NCBI RefSeq assembly: GCF_002221595.1
Contig: NZ_NHMP01000010.1
Location: forward strand, 22,773 to 86,772
DNA: 64,000 nucleotides
Reading direction: 5' to 3'
From: Turicimonas muris
GTDB taxonomy: Bacteria; Pseudomonadota; Gammaproteobacteria; Burkholderiales; Burkholderiaceae_F
The translations under genes were made by a program, and so were the position numbers. Below, piece by piece: positions 52,743 to 62,177 of this stretch. The notes below the pieces were generated by a model. That model was not told the origin of the DNA and made no database searches. It was given only the letters and a program-made list of their open reading frames with translations. Within the stretch, counting starts at the first letter, position 1, and each line of letters opens with the position of its first letter.

Positions 52743-54401
52743 ATGAGAAGTGACAAAATCAAAAAAGGACCTGGGGCGGCTCCTCATCGCTCTTTATTAT
52801 ATGCATTGGGATTAACAGACGAAGAACTTAAAAAGCCATTAATTGGAATCGTAAGTTCTAAAAACGACATTGTTCCGGGACATATGAATCTGGACAAAAT
52901 CGTAGATGCCGTTAAACAAGGCGTTGCTTTGGCTGGAGGCATTCCAATCGTTTTTCCTGCAATCGCTGTCTGTGACGGCATTGCCATGGGCCACGAAGGT
53001 ATGAAGTATTCTTTGGTCAGCCGTGAACTTATCGCTGACAGCACAGAAGCTATGACAATTGCTCACGCCTTAGACGCCCTTGTGATGGTTCCTAATTGCG
53101 ATAAGAACGTTCCTGGACTTTTAATGGCTGCTGCTAGACTTAATATCCCTACAATTTTCGTCTCAGGCGGCGCAATGAGCGCCGGGACTATCGGTAAGAA
53201 GAAATTGTCTTTGGTTTCTGCCTTCGAAGGTGTCGCCGCATTCAAAACAGGCAAAATTGATGCAGAAAAGCTTAAAGAAATTGAACATAAGGCTTGTCCG
53301 ACATGCGGATCTTGTTCCGGCATGTTTACAGCTAACTCCATGAACTGTTTGACAGAAGTTCTCGGAATGGCACTTCCCGGCAACGGAACAATCCCTGCAG
53401 TCATGAGTGCTCGTATCCGTTTGGCTAAACAAACCGGTATGAAGATCATGGAGCTGCTTGAGAAGAATATCCTTCCCCGCGACATCATGAAAGAAGATGC
53501 TTTCATGAATGCTATGACAATGGATATGGCTCTCGGCTGTTCCACCAACTCCATGCTTCATTTGCCGGCCATCGCTCACGAATGCGGCATTAAATTGGAT
53601 ATGCATTTGGCCAATGAGATTTCCGAAAGAACTCCAAACCTTTGCCACCTCTCTCCTGTCGGCTCACACTTTATTGAAGAACTCAACGAAGCCGGAGGCA
53701 TTCCTGCTGTTATGAAGGAAATTGCCAAGAAAGGTCTTCTGAAGACAGATTTAATGACCGTGACAGGCAAGACTATTGAAGAGAATTTGGCAGATGCCGA
53801 GATTAAAGATCCTGAAATTATTCGTTCTATCGACAATCCATACAGTGAAACCGGTGGAATTGCTGCCTTGTTCGGCAATTTAGCCCCGGACGGCTGTGTC
53901 GTAAAAAGAGCTGCAGTGGCTCCTGAAATGCTGGTTCATAAAGGTCCGGCCAGAGTATTTGACTCTGAAGAAGATGCCATTAAAGCCATTTGGGATCAAA
54001 AGATTAAGGCCGGAGACGTTGTTGTCATCCGCTATGAAGGTCCTAAAGGAGGCCCCGGTATGCGTGAAATGCTTTCTCCGACATCTGCCATTATTGGCAG
54101 CGGCTTAGGCTCTTCCGTAGCTCTTATTACCGACGGAAGATTCTCCGGTGCTACTCGCGGCGCGGCGATTGGTCATGTCTCTCCCGAAGCTGCCATCGGC
54201 GGTCCGATTGGATTGTTGGAAGAAGGAGACATCATTTCCATCAATATCCCGGAACACAAAATTGAAGTTGAACTCTCAGACGAAGAGTTGGAAAAGAGAA
54301 AAGTCAAATGGAAGCCAAGACAGCCTAAGATTACAACCGGCTATTTGGCGAGATATTCCAAACTTGTCAGTTCCGGAACTTCAGGCGCTGTTCTGTCATA
54401 A
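52743..54401 (+). CDS. ilvD: Dihydroxy-acid dehydratase
   Basis: Makes the 2-keto acids of valine and isoleucine from dihydroxy acids, using an iron-sulfur cluster. About 552 residues with cluster cysteines in [10 protein letters not shown] and [20 protein letters not shown], and the C-terminal [20 protein letters not shown] signature. The start is ATG 52743 behind AAGGA; an earlier frame opening at 52695 is unlikely. No other branched-chain biosynthesis gene lies in the window. Confidence 0.95.
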   Translation: MRSDKIKKGPGAAPHRSLLYALGLTDEELKKPLIGIVSSKNDIVPGHMNLDKIVDAVKQGVALAGGIPIVFPAIAVCDGIAMGHEGMKYSLVSRELIADSTEAMTIAHALDALVMVPNCDKNVPGLLMAAARLNIPTIFVSGGAMSAGTIGKKKLSLVSAFEGVAAFKTGKIDAEKLKEIEHKACPTCGSCSGMFTANSMNCLTEVLGMALPGNGTIPAVMSARIRLAKQTGMKIMELLEKNILPRDIMKEDAFMNAMTMDMALGCSTNSMLHLPAIAHECGIKLDMHLANEISERTPNLCHLSPVGSHFIEELNEAGGIPAVMKEIAKKGLLKTDLMTVTGKTIEENLADAEIKDPEIIRSIDNPYSETGGIAALFGNLAPDGCVVKRAAVAPEMLVHKGPARVFDSEEDAIKAIWDQKIKAGDVVVIRYEGPKGGPGMREMLSPTSAIIGSGLGSSVALITDGRFSGATRGAAIGHVSPEAAIGGPIGLLEEGDIISINIPEHKIEVELSDEELEKRKVKWKPRQPKITTGYLARYSKLVSSGTSGAVLS

Positions 54402-54415
54402 AATCTAAAGTAACT

Positions 54416-54437
54416 AAGGGAGGCTTCGGCCTCCTTT
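54416..54437 (+). terminator. UUCG-loop terminator after ilvD
   Basis: A GGAGGC stem closed by a TTCG loop and GCCTCC (54419-54434), with AAG and TTT extending the helix. Confidence 0.8.
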
Positions 54438-54457
54438 CTAATCCCCTGGAGAAAATC

Positions 54458-55279
54458 TTGAGTACCTTTTCTTGTAATGAAGACCTTTGTTCCGGATGCG
54501 GAACATGCGTTTTTGTCTGCCCAAAACATTTATTGACCTTGGAAGATAGGCACCCGGTAATGTTAGAAGAGAATGCTGACAAATGCACGGAGTGCGGTCA
54601 ATGTGTTGCCTTTTGTCCTGAGGGTGCTGCTGAACAAGAGATTTCAGAAGGCAAAACTTTAGGACCTAGTCTGGCTTACGACATTAAAAATAAAGCCATC
54701 ATTGACGGAGCTCTTAAAAGCCGCCGTTCCTATCGGACATTTGCCAAAAGGCCCGTCTCTCTGGGTTTAATAGAAGAAATTCTTGAAGTTGCTAACTTGG
54801 CTCCGTCCGGTAGAAATGCCAGATTTTTAAGATGGATCGTTTTACCCACACCGGCAAAAATTAGAGAGTTTAATCAAACAGCTTTAAATTGGCTTGCTAA
54901 TGAAGCTGTCGAAGATTCTGCTTTTATTAAGCGCTACAACCCTGAATCGATGATTGAGCTTCTGAAAAATGGCAAAGACCCCTTCTTCTGTGGGGCTCCG
55001 GCTGCAATATTTTTAGTTGGAGATAAGAATCAGCGTTGGGGAGAAATTGATTGCGCCATTGCTGCCACGTACTTTAATTTAGCTGCTGAGGCCAGAAATA
55101 TTGGCTGCTGTTTTGCCGGCAGAGGAACTAATATTGCTCAGGCTTCCCCTGCTCTTCGTCAACTTCTGGAGCTTCAGGAGAACGAAAGTATTTACATCGG
55201 CCTCTTCTTTGGACATAAGACGGTACAAGCCCATCATGTTCCTGCTCGAGGACCAGTTCCTGTAACTTTCCTGAGATAG
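54458..55279 (+). CDS. Ferredoxin-nitroreductase fusion
   Basis: A 273-residue flavoprotein. Residues 1-60 hold two 4Fe-4S motifs (CSGCGTCVFVCP and CTECGQCVAFCP); residues about 85-270 are a nitroreductase domain (SRRSYRTFAKRPVSLGLIEE; LAPSGRNARF; ARNIGCCFAG). This architecture is common in anaerobes and suggests ferredoxin-linked reduction of nitro compounds or quinones. The start is TTG with GGAG upstream. Confidence 0.9.
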   Translation: MSTFSCNEDLCSGCGTCVFVCPKHLLTLEDRHPVMLEENADKCTECGQCVAFCPEGAAEQEISEGKTLGPSLAYDIKNKAIIDGALKSRRSYRTFAKRPVSLGLIEEILEVANLAPSGRNARFLRWIVLPTPAKIREFNQTALNWLANEAVEDSAFIKRYNPESMIELLKNGKDPFFCGAPAAIFLVGDKNQRWGEIDCAIAATYFNLAAEARNIGCCFAGRGTNIAQASPALRQLLELQENESIYIGLFFGHKTVQAHHVPARGPVPVTFLR

Positions 55280-55288
55280 ATTAAAGTT

Positions 55289-55326
55289 AGGACTGTGACA
55301 CAGAGGGTCCAGTCCTTTCTTTTGTT
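55289..55326 (+). terminator. Terminator after the nitroreductase gene
   Basis: AGGACTG (55289-55295) pairs with CAGTCCT (55310-55316), followed by TTCTTTTGTT. Confidence 0.75.
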
Positions 55327-55327
55327 A

Positions 55328-55425
55328 AAAATAATTGGATGTTGAGTAGTCAAATTACTCAATGAATATTTGTTTGGCCTCGAACCAGCTTTGCTTCGCG
55401 TAAAACAGAAGAGAGGTCGATGGAC
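55328..55425 (-). pseudogene. Decayed 3' remnant of a second Fic gene
   Basis: The minus-strand translation SLLFYAKQSWFEAKQIFIE-stop-FDYSTSNYF matches the last 29 residues of the Fic protein at 58.4 kb (TLLFYEQNNLSELKQMFIEQ then FEFSTSNYF), including the final STSNYF and the bases past the stop. An in-frame TAA replaces the CAA codon. The rest of the gene is gone. It lies between two terminators, in the same orientation as the intact copy. Confidence 0.8.
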
Positions 55426-55444
55426 TTACGTTACTACAATATCG

Positions 55445-55477
55445 TAAAAAAGCCCGTCCCGATTAGGCAGGACAGGC
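55445..55477 (-). terminator. Terminator of the dba-dsbI transcript
   Basis: On the minus strand GCCTGTCC (55477-55470) pairs with GGACGGGC (55459-55452) with one G-U, followed by six T. Confidence 0.82.
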
Positions 55478-55505
55478 AAAGATTTCCTTTTAGCTATATT
55501 ATTAA

Positions 55506-57116
55506 TTATTTTTGATTACTGAGAGGAGGCATAGAAAGTTCATAAACCATATCTTTTCCATTTTCTCTGCCGAGCATGAAAATCGAATCGCCTTTTATGG
55601 TCATTGAATGAGCCAATTTCAGATCTTTCGGCATCCTATAAGCGGCTTCGACCGTTTTCGTATCCGGATTGATTAACAACAATGTGTTGTAACGAATCGA
55701 ATAGCCAAGAAGTTTTCCATTCGGCAGAGAAACTAATCCTGTAACGTAGTAATCGTTGATGTTTCTGCCGTCTTTAAGAAGCTCAGGAGCTGCTCTCAGA
55801 TAGCCTTCTTCAGAAAGTTTCCTATCCTTAGCATCTACTTTAATTAGAACCGGGCGTTTGGCAACTTTATTCGGAACAGAAACCATGTAGTAGCCGTCAG
55901 CTTTGGCTGAGGCAGCCATATTCGTAACAAAGGCTGAGCGCGCACGATCTGTAAGGATATATGGATAATCCCAGAACCAGGTCATCTTAAGATCACCGGA
56001 GGTTTTGCGGAAAGTTGACCACTCGCGATATTTTTCTTCATCGGTTTTAGCTGGAGCAGAATGTTCAATGCTGTATAACTGTTTGTTCCAAGCCGTATTG
56101 AAAAGTTTATCTCCAACATATGAGCAGTCTGCTGTCCAGGTGATGTCGTTGCCATTGACAACGTCAAGGACCGCAAAGGATTTAACTTTGTGCAGATTGT
56201 CGTCAGTGAAGTACATACCGCCGCGGTTATTGCAAACTCCAAATTCTTTAAGATTTGGGTTATAGGCAATGCCTGCCGCGTTTCCTTCACCATAAATTCC
56301 TTTAGCTTCAAAAGGCAATACTTTCTTGTTCTTCAGAACCGGGCCGTCTTTGAGTTCTTTGAAGGCACCGTTTTCGCTATTCATATCAAACTTCTCTTCT
56401 TTCGGTTCTAAAGCTCCCGGAAGTAAAGGATCAGTTACTTTGTTGTTGCCGGTCAGGCTCCAAGGTTTTGCTAAACGTCCCCAAATATTTGCTTGCATTC
56501 TTTGTTTGGCATGTGTCAGATCCATTGTCCAGCGATCCGGAAAATGTTTGCCAGCATTTGGAGGAAGACCGTTGGTAAACAGAGCCTGCACGCCGTTAGA
56601 GAAAGTAACAATAAAGGTTAGAAGAACAACGATTTTGCCAAATGGAGTGAAAGGTTTAATTACGTTTCTAGTTTCAGCAATATCGGCCATAATGGGACTG
56701 TCTTTTCTTACAAATAAGAGTAAGCAAGCCATCACCACCACTACTGCCCAGTATACGAAAATGCCCCAAGTATAGGTATGAGCCCCAAACATTGCTCCTG
56801 CCTGCCCGCTGCCGATGTCCCCCGGAACGTAGAGAAAGAAATGACGCAAAGTCATGTAGATTCCATATGCGGCACAGATGAAGACTGAAGAAATGTAGCG
56901 AAGTTTGGGACCATAGGCCACCATAAATAGCCCGAGGAAACCAACGGAAATCATTCCGAATCTTTCAAACCAACATAGAGTGCATGGGCTTTCACCCTTG
57001 TAATAGCCCAGATAAAAATTGGCAAGTCCTACAGGAACAACCAAAATTAATAAGACGGCAATCAACATTGCCACATTAAATTCTTTTTCTCCTAAACATC
57101 TGATATTCAATTTCAT
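55506..57116 (-). CDS. dsbI: DsbI-type thiol oxidoreductase: DsbB domain fused to a periplasmic beta-propeller
   Basis: A 536-residue fusion. Residues 1-170 form a DsbB-like four- to five-span domain with the redox pair C45/C48 in ESPCTLCWFERFGM. Residues about 185-536 are a periplasmic repeat domain resembling a beta-propeller (for example YVTGLVSLPNGKLLGYSIRY, DTKTVEAAYRMPKDLKLAHS). The second cysteine pair of DsbB (C104/C130) is absent from the loop VPGDIGSGQAGAMFG; the propeller has two other cysteines. The layout and the upstream small gene match Campylobacter dba-dsbI. The electron source and client proteins are unknown. Confidence 0.88.
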   Translation of the reverse strand: MKLNIRCLGEKEFNVAMLIAVLLILVVPVGLANFYLGYYKGESPCTLCWFERFGMISVGFLGLFMVAYGPKLRYISSVFICAAYGIYMTLRHFFLYVPGDIGSGQAGAMFGAHTYTWGIFVYWAVVVVMACLLLFVRKDSPIMADIAETRNVIKPFTPFGKIVVLLTFIVTFSNGVQALFTNGLPPNAGKHFPDRWTMDLTHAKQRMQANIWGRLAKPWSLTGNNKVTDPLLPGALEPKEEKFDMNSENGAFKELKDGPVLKNKKVLPFEAKGIYGEGNAAGIAYNPNLKEFGVCNNRGGMYFTDDNLHKVKSFAVLDVVNGNDITWTADCSYVGDKLFNTAWNKQLYSIEHSAPAKTDEEKYREWSTFRKTSGDLKMTWFWDYPYILTDRARSAFVTNMAASAKADGYYMVSVPNKVAKRPVLIKVDAKDRKLSEEGYLRAAPELLKDGRNINDYYVTGLVSLPNGKLLGYSIRYNTLLLINPDTKTVEAAYRMPKDLKLAHSMTIKGDSIFMLGRENGKDMVYELSMPPLSNQK

Positions 57117-57126
57117 GATCGCTCCT

Positions 57127-57294
57127 TTAGTAAGTCATATTCGGCAGGATCGCATTGATGCTTCCTACCATGTACATAAAGAAGCAGAGGCCTGTGGCGC
57201 ACCAGAACAGTAAAAATGCCAAGCCTTCTTTTTGAGGTTTGAAGTACAAAACCGCTAAGCAGGCCAAGAAAAGTAAAATCATTAAAACTTCCAT
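57127..57294 (-). CDS. Dba-like small membrane protein (DUF5993-like)
   Basis: A 55-residue protein with two hydrophobic spans: EVLMILLFLACLAVLYF, then the charged KPQKEG turn, then LAFLLFWCATGLCFFMYMVG, ending NAILPNMTY. The ATG has AGGAG upstream and the stop is 10 bp before dsbI, whose own AGGAGC site overlaps the gap. In Campylobacter a small protein, Dba, precedes DsbI and is required for its function. Size, topology and position match; the sequence is too short for a firm family call. Confidence 0.8.
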   Translation of the reverse strand: MEVLMILLFLACLAVLYFKPQKEGLAFLLFWCATGLCFFMYMVGSINAILPNMTY

Positions 57295-57452
57295 AAAAGC
57301 TCTCCTAAGGTTATGAGGTTTTATGGATACATCTTCCGATTATTGGCGGATTTGTGCAATGCAATTCAGCAATTGTTCATTGTATTATTGCAAAGCAAAT
57401 TAGAAAATACTTGGTAATATACTTGTTGAATCTTTAATTCAAGGGAAGCTGA
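57295..57452. promoter_or_regulatory. Divergent promoter region of dba-dsbI and the LysR gene
   Basis: The 158-bp gap contains repeated GCAAT/ATTGC elements (57355-57397), for example GCAATTCAGCAATTG, which are plausible LysR-type binding half-sites. No start point can be fixed. Confidence 0.4.
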
Positions 57453-58412
57453 ATGTCTCGCACTGGAAAACTTTTTAATCTTGAGAGCTGGAAAGCTTTT
57501 TACCATGCAGCCATGGAAGGATCGATGAATAAAGCGTCTGTAGAATTAGGTTCGGACGTATCAACTATTAGCAGAAGGATTGAAGCATTAGAAAATGCAC
57601 TTGGTTACTCCCTGTTAATCAGAAAATCTAAGTGTTGCGTTTTAACGGCTGAAGGTCAGATTGCCTTAAAAGCAATTGCACCCTTACTTTTGCAATTTTC
57701 GACAACAATACAGGGTCTCACTGAGAAACAAAACTCGATTCAAGGAAAAATCACTTTTGGTGTCACGGCAGGTTTGGCGCCTATGGTTGTATCGTGGACA
57801 TCTCAATTTCAAGAGCTCTATCCTGAGGTCACTATAGAGCTTCACTCCACTCCATCCGATCCTAGCGAAAGAATTACTACAAGTGATGATCTCGCTATAT
57901 TAGTCAGTGATACAGAATCTGTCTGCTACGGTGCAAAAGAGCTGGGACGTGTTCCTACTTATATCTGTGCCTCGCCAAAATATCTTAAGAAATTCGGAAC
58001 GCCGAAAAAAATTGAAGACTTGAGTATGCACAGAATAGTAATCAATTCTGCTTGGATGTGTCCTTCTTTGATTTATGACCCAAATACTCTTGAAGCGCAA
58101 GCTCATCCAACGGGTTTACGCTTTCGTGTCGATGAAATGGAAGCACTCAGAGATGCTGCCATTGGAGAGGTCGGAATAGTGCTAGGGCTGCCTAAATATT
58201 TGTTTGATCCAGAAGAGAAAAGAGGGAATCTTGTCAGACTTTATGCTCCCAAAGAGACTATGTCTCTTCGTTTTTGGATGGTCACGCCTTATAGGTCTTC
58301 AATGCCTTTGAGGGTGGAACTGTTAGCCGAATTTATTCGTGCACAATGGAAGAAAGGCATTGGCGAATTTGTGCCTATTGGACAATGCTGTCAACTAAGT
58401 TCAAGAAGTTAG
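57453..58412 (+). CDS. LysR-family regulator divergent from dba-dsbI
   Basis: A 319-residue LysR-type regulator: HTH (SWKAFYHAAMEGSMNKASVE), linker helix and a two-lobed effector domain. Its divergent position makes it the probable regulator of dba-dsbI. The binding gap contains GCAAT/ATTGC repeats. The inducer is unknown. The module is bounded on the far side by the intact Fic gene, converging on this gene. Confidence 0.87.
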   Translation: MSRTGKLFNLESWKAFYHAAMEGSMNKASVELGSDVSTISRRIEALENALGYSLLIRKSKCCVLTAEGQIALKAIAPLLLQFSTTIQGLTEKQNSIQGKITFGVTAGLAPMVVSWTSQFQELYPEVTIELHSTPSDPSERITTSDDLAILVSDTESVCYGAKELGRVPTYICASPKYLKKFGTPKKIEDLSMHRIVINSAWMCPSLIYDPNTLEAQAHPTGLRFRVDEMEALRDAAIGEVGIVLGLPKYLFDPEEKRGNLVRLYAPKETMSLRFWMVTPYRSSMPLRVELLAEFIRAQWKKGIGEFVPIGQCCQLSSRS

Positions 58413-58446
58413 TCGAAGACTGAGGCCTTTATGGTCATCGCTTCGG

Positions 58447-59292
58447 TTAAAAATAATTGGAAGTTGAGAACTCAAATTGCTCGATGAACATTTGTTTAAG
58501 TTCGGATAGATTGTTCTGTTCATAAAACAGAAGAGTTGCGTACCTGTAATCTATGGGCTCAACTGTTCGAAAGGAAATGGGACAGTAACTATTTGCCAAT
58601 AATACAGCGTTGGAAATAATGCGTGAAGTTCTTTTATTTCCATCCTCAAATGGTTGGATGTAGGAGATTAAAACTAGAGCCAAAAATGCCTTTTCCAAGA
58701 TATTCTTCTTATCGTTAATTAATCGGCAAGTTTGCTCTAAGGCCTCAGAAATTTGAAAAGAATTATCTAACGGAGTGTAAGAAGTACCTGTAATTCCAAC
58801 CCTGAAAGAGCGTACATTTCTTGTTACTCCCATATTTTTGGTTAGAAGATAGTGAATATCTTCAATCTTAGAGACGGTTAATTTATCGAAAAAGTCAGGA
58901 TTTTCAAGGATGTAAGACAAAGCCTTTTTATGATTCAAAATCATTAAAGCTTCGGTTTTGGATTTTCCTTTTGCTTCTCTGGCGTCTTTGAGAAGTGCTT
59001 CTGTTTCTAACAAACTGTAAGTATTTCCTTCGATTTGAGAGGACTTCCAAGAAAGGTCAATGACGAGCCTTTCCATCTCTTTTTGTCTGGCAATCTTTGG
59101 AAGAGACTTCATTCTAAGTTCAAATTCTCTTTCTCGGTCATACAATTTTCTTATTTCTTCATCGCGAAAGACCTGATTTTGTTCCAAGAGTTCAAAGATT
59201 CTGAAATTAAAGGTGTTGAGAACTTTTCTGTTTTCATTTTCAAAATAGCTCTCTACATCAAATCGTCCGAACAAGCGTCCATAATCAGACAA
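58447..59292 (-). CDS. Fic-family protein with Gln in place of the catalytic His
   Basis: 281 residues from the TTG at 59292. The N-terminal inhibitory helix is present as SSQIEGN (S84xxxE88GN), typical of class II Fic proteins. The Fic core motif is QPFEDGNKRTSR (213-224): the usual histidine that deprotonates the target hydroxyl is glutamine (CAA), so AMP transfer is doubtful, while the nucleotide-binding GNKR part is kept. An upstream, frameshifted segment encodes a matching winged-helix domain, so this is probably the larger part of a broken HTH-Fic gene. A second, dead copy lies at 55.3 kb. Confidence 0.85.
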   Translation of the reverse strand: MSDYGRLFGRFDVESYFENENRKVLNTFNFRIFELLEQNQVFRDEEIRKLYDREREFELRMKSLPKIARQKEMERLVIDLSWKSSQIEGNTYSLLETEALLKDAREAKGKSKTEALMILNHKKALSYILENPDFFDKLTVSKIEDIHYLLTKNMGVTRNVRSFRVGITGTSYTPLDNSFQISEALEQTCRLINDKKNILEKAFLALVLISYIQPFEDGNKRTSRIISNAVLLANSYCPISFRTVEPIDYRYATLLFYEQNNLSELKQMFIEQFEFSTSNYF

Positions 59293-59473
59293 GGAATAAA
59301 CCGAGTTCCGTCCTGCTCCTTTTAATTCAATTCGTTGTTTCTGAACGAGCTCTTTGACGAGGCGGTACGCAGACGTCTTTGAAATGTTAGAGCCCAGTTT
59401 TTCTGCAATTTTGCTTAAAGCTAAGGTCTCCGGTCAAAAGTAAATTTAGAAGAGCTGAGTGTTTTTCCTTCAT
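59293..59473 (-). pseudogene. Frameshifted N-terminal winged-helix segment of the Fic gene
   Basis: The frame that opens the Fic ORF extends upstream as LALSKIAEKLGSNISKTSAY then RLVKELVQKQRIELKGAGRN, a winged-helix pattern, until a TGA. A second frame from ATG 59473 supplies the missing start (KEKHSALLNLLLTG). A single indel near TTGACCGGAGACC joins the two. It is either a true frameshift mutation, a programmed event or a sequence error. Confidence 0.75.
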
Positions 59474-59507
59474 CGTTTTTTATCTCTTTTTCGTTTCATT
59501 TTAACGT

Positions 59508-59556
59508 TTTTTTCGTTCCAAATTGGAACGAAAAAAGGCACTTTTGGAACGAAAAA
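59508..59556. promoter_or_regulatory. Palindromic operator upstream of the Fic gene
   Basis: TTTTTTCGTTCCAA-A-TTGGAACGAAAAAA (59508-59536) is a perfect inverted repeat with a one-base centre. A third half-site, TTGGAACGAAAAA, follows at 59544-59556 and lies within its own GGCA...TGCC frame (59537-59560). It is a strong candidate for autoregulation by the winged-helix part of the Fic protein. Confidence 0.75.
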
Positions 59557-59714
59557 TGCCTTCAGCCATTTCATACAAAAACAGCAGCATCAAAGTATGC
59601 TTTTCTTGATTTCCGAAGAAGTCGCAGAAAAAAGACGGTATAGCCTGAAGTTCTAAAGGAAACTATCGGACTATTCCGTCTTGATATTAGAAAGATGTTC
59701 TTCTTCCCAAAATC

Positions 59715-60710
59715 CTAGTAAGTTTCGAAAATTCTTCTTGCTTCTTCTAGATCTGAAGTTTTCTTTAAAGCCAGCTGGAGAAGAACACGGGCCTTTTGCG
59801 GATTTAAAGAACCAGCATTAATAAAGTTTTGCCATTCAGAGTTTGAGTCAACTACCAGACCGCTTCCTGTTCTGCTGGAACGTACTACTAAAACACCTTT
59901 GTTTGCAGCACTCTCAAGTCCGGAGAATGCATTTTTGTGAATGCTCCCATTGCCCATCCCTGCATAGACAATACCTTTTGCTCCGGCTGCCACTGCTGCA
60001 TCGATAAGTGTGGAATCCTGATTAGCATGTGCATAGATGATGTCGACTCGCGGTAAATCTTTAACATCTTGGAGAGAAAACTCTGTTTGAGTAGTATGGG
60101 GCTTAACGCTTTGTTTGAAGAAATAAGGAGTGCCTCCCGTAATCATCCCCAAAGCACCGAACAGTCTGGACTGAAAAGTGTCCACATTGGTGGTATTTGT
60201 TTTGGTGACATCTCTAAGTCCATGAATCTCATCATTCATGACGGCGAGAACTCCTTTTCCTTTTGCTTCAGGACAAACCGCAACTTTGACTGCTTCAATA
60301 ATATTCATGGGGCCGTCCGCACTGATTGCAGTTGCCGGTCTCATTGAACCAACCAAGATAACGGGTTTATCGGAAGACAATACTAAATTCAATAAGAAGC
60401 CTGTTTCTTCCAGAGTGTCGGTACCGTGAGTGATGACAACGCCTGCAATTGAGTCGTCATCTAAATATTTTTGAGAAATCTCGGTAAGTTTTTCCCAGAT
60501 ATCATCAGTCATGTCTTCGCTGCCGATATTGCTTACCTGCTCTGTAACAATCTCAGCAATCTCTGCTAATGCAGGAACAGAATCTACAATGTCCGCGACA
60601 GTTGCAGAACCAGGAACATATCCTGTTGTTGCAGTGGAAGAAGCAGCTTTTCCTGCAATGGTTCCGCCGGTGGCAAGAATTGCAACTTTAGGTAGTTTCG
60701 GATTCGTCAC
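59715..60710 (-). CDS. Type II-like L-asparaginase without a signal peptide
   Basis: Hydrolyses asparagine to aspartate and ammonia. About 331 residues match the type II enzyme: both catalytic threonine motifs (ILATGGTIAG and VITHGTDTLEET), the NIGSEDMTDDIW substrate loop, VGSMRPATAISADG and the C-terminal SSRTGSG. No signal peptide precedes the domain, unlike E. coli AnsB. GTG 60710, seven bases after GGAG, is a better start than TTG 60716. The cellular location is therefore uncertain; the gene lies downstream of the serS terminator. Confidence 0.9.
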   Translation of the reverse strand: MTNPKLPKVAILATGGTIAGKAASSTATTGYVPGSATVADIVDSVPALAEIAEIVTEQVSNIGSEDMTDDIWEKLTEISQKYLDDDSIAGVVITHGTDTLEETGFLLNLVLSSDKPVILVGSMRPATAISADGPMNIIEAVKVAVCPEAKGKGVLAVMNDEIHGLRDVTKTNTTNVDTFQSRLFGALGMITGGTPYFFKQSVKPHTTQTEFSLQDVKDLPRVDIIYAHANQDSTLIDAAVAAGAKGIVYAGMGNGSIHKNAFSGLESAANKGVLVVRSSRTGSGLVVDSNSEWQNFINAGSLNPQKARVLLQLALKKTSDLEEARRIFETY

Positions 60711-60750
60711 TTTCAACTCCGTGAAAAAGTTTTTAAAACGTGATACTAAA

Positions 60751-60777
60751 AAGGCGTTGCTAGGAAAACAACGCCTT
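60751..60777 (-). terminator. Terminator of serS
   Basis: AAGGCGTTG and CAACGCCTT flank a 9-base loop; on the minus strand the stem is followed by TTTAGT. Confidence 0.83.
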
Positions 60778-60796
60778 CAAGAGAATAATTAAACTG

Positions 60797-62167
<1,371 letters not shown>

Positions 62168-62177
62168 CTAGGTTCTG

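Noticed and set aside
53063..53648. Two overlapping antisense ORFs inside ilvD
   Set aside because: They are shadows of the highly conserved ilvD frame.
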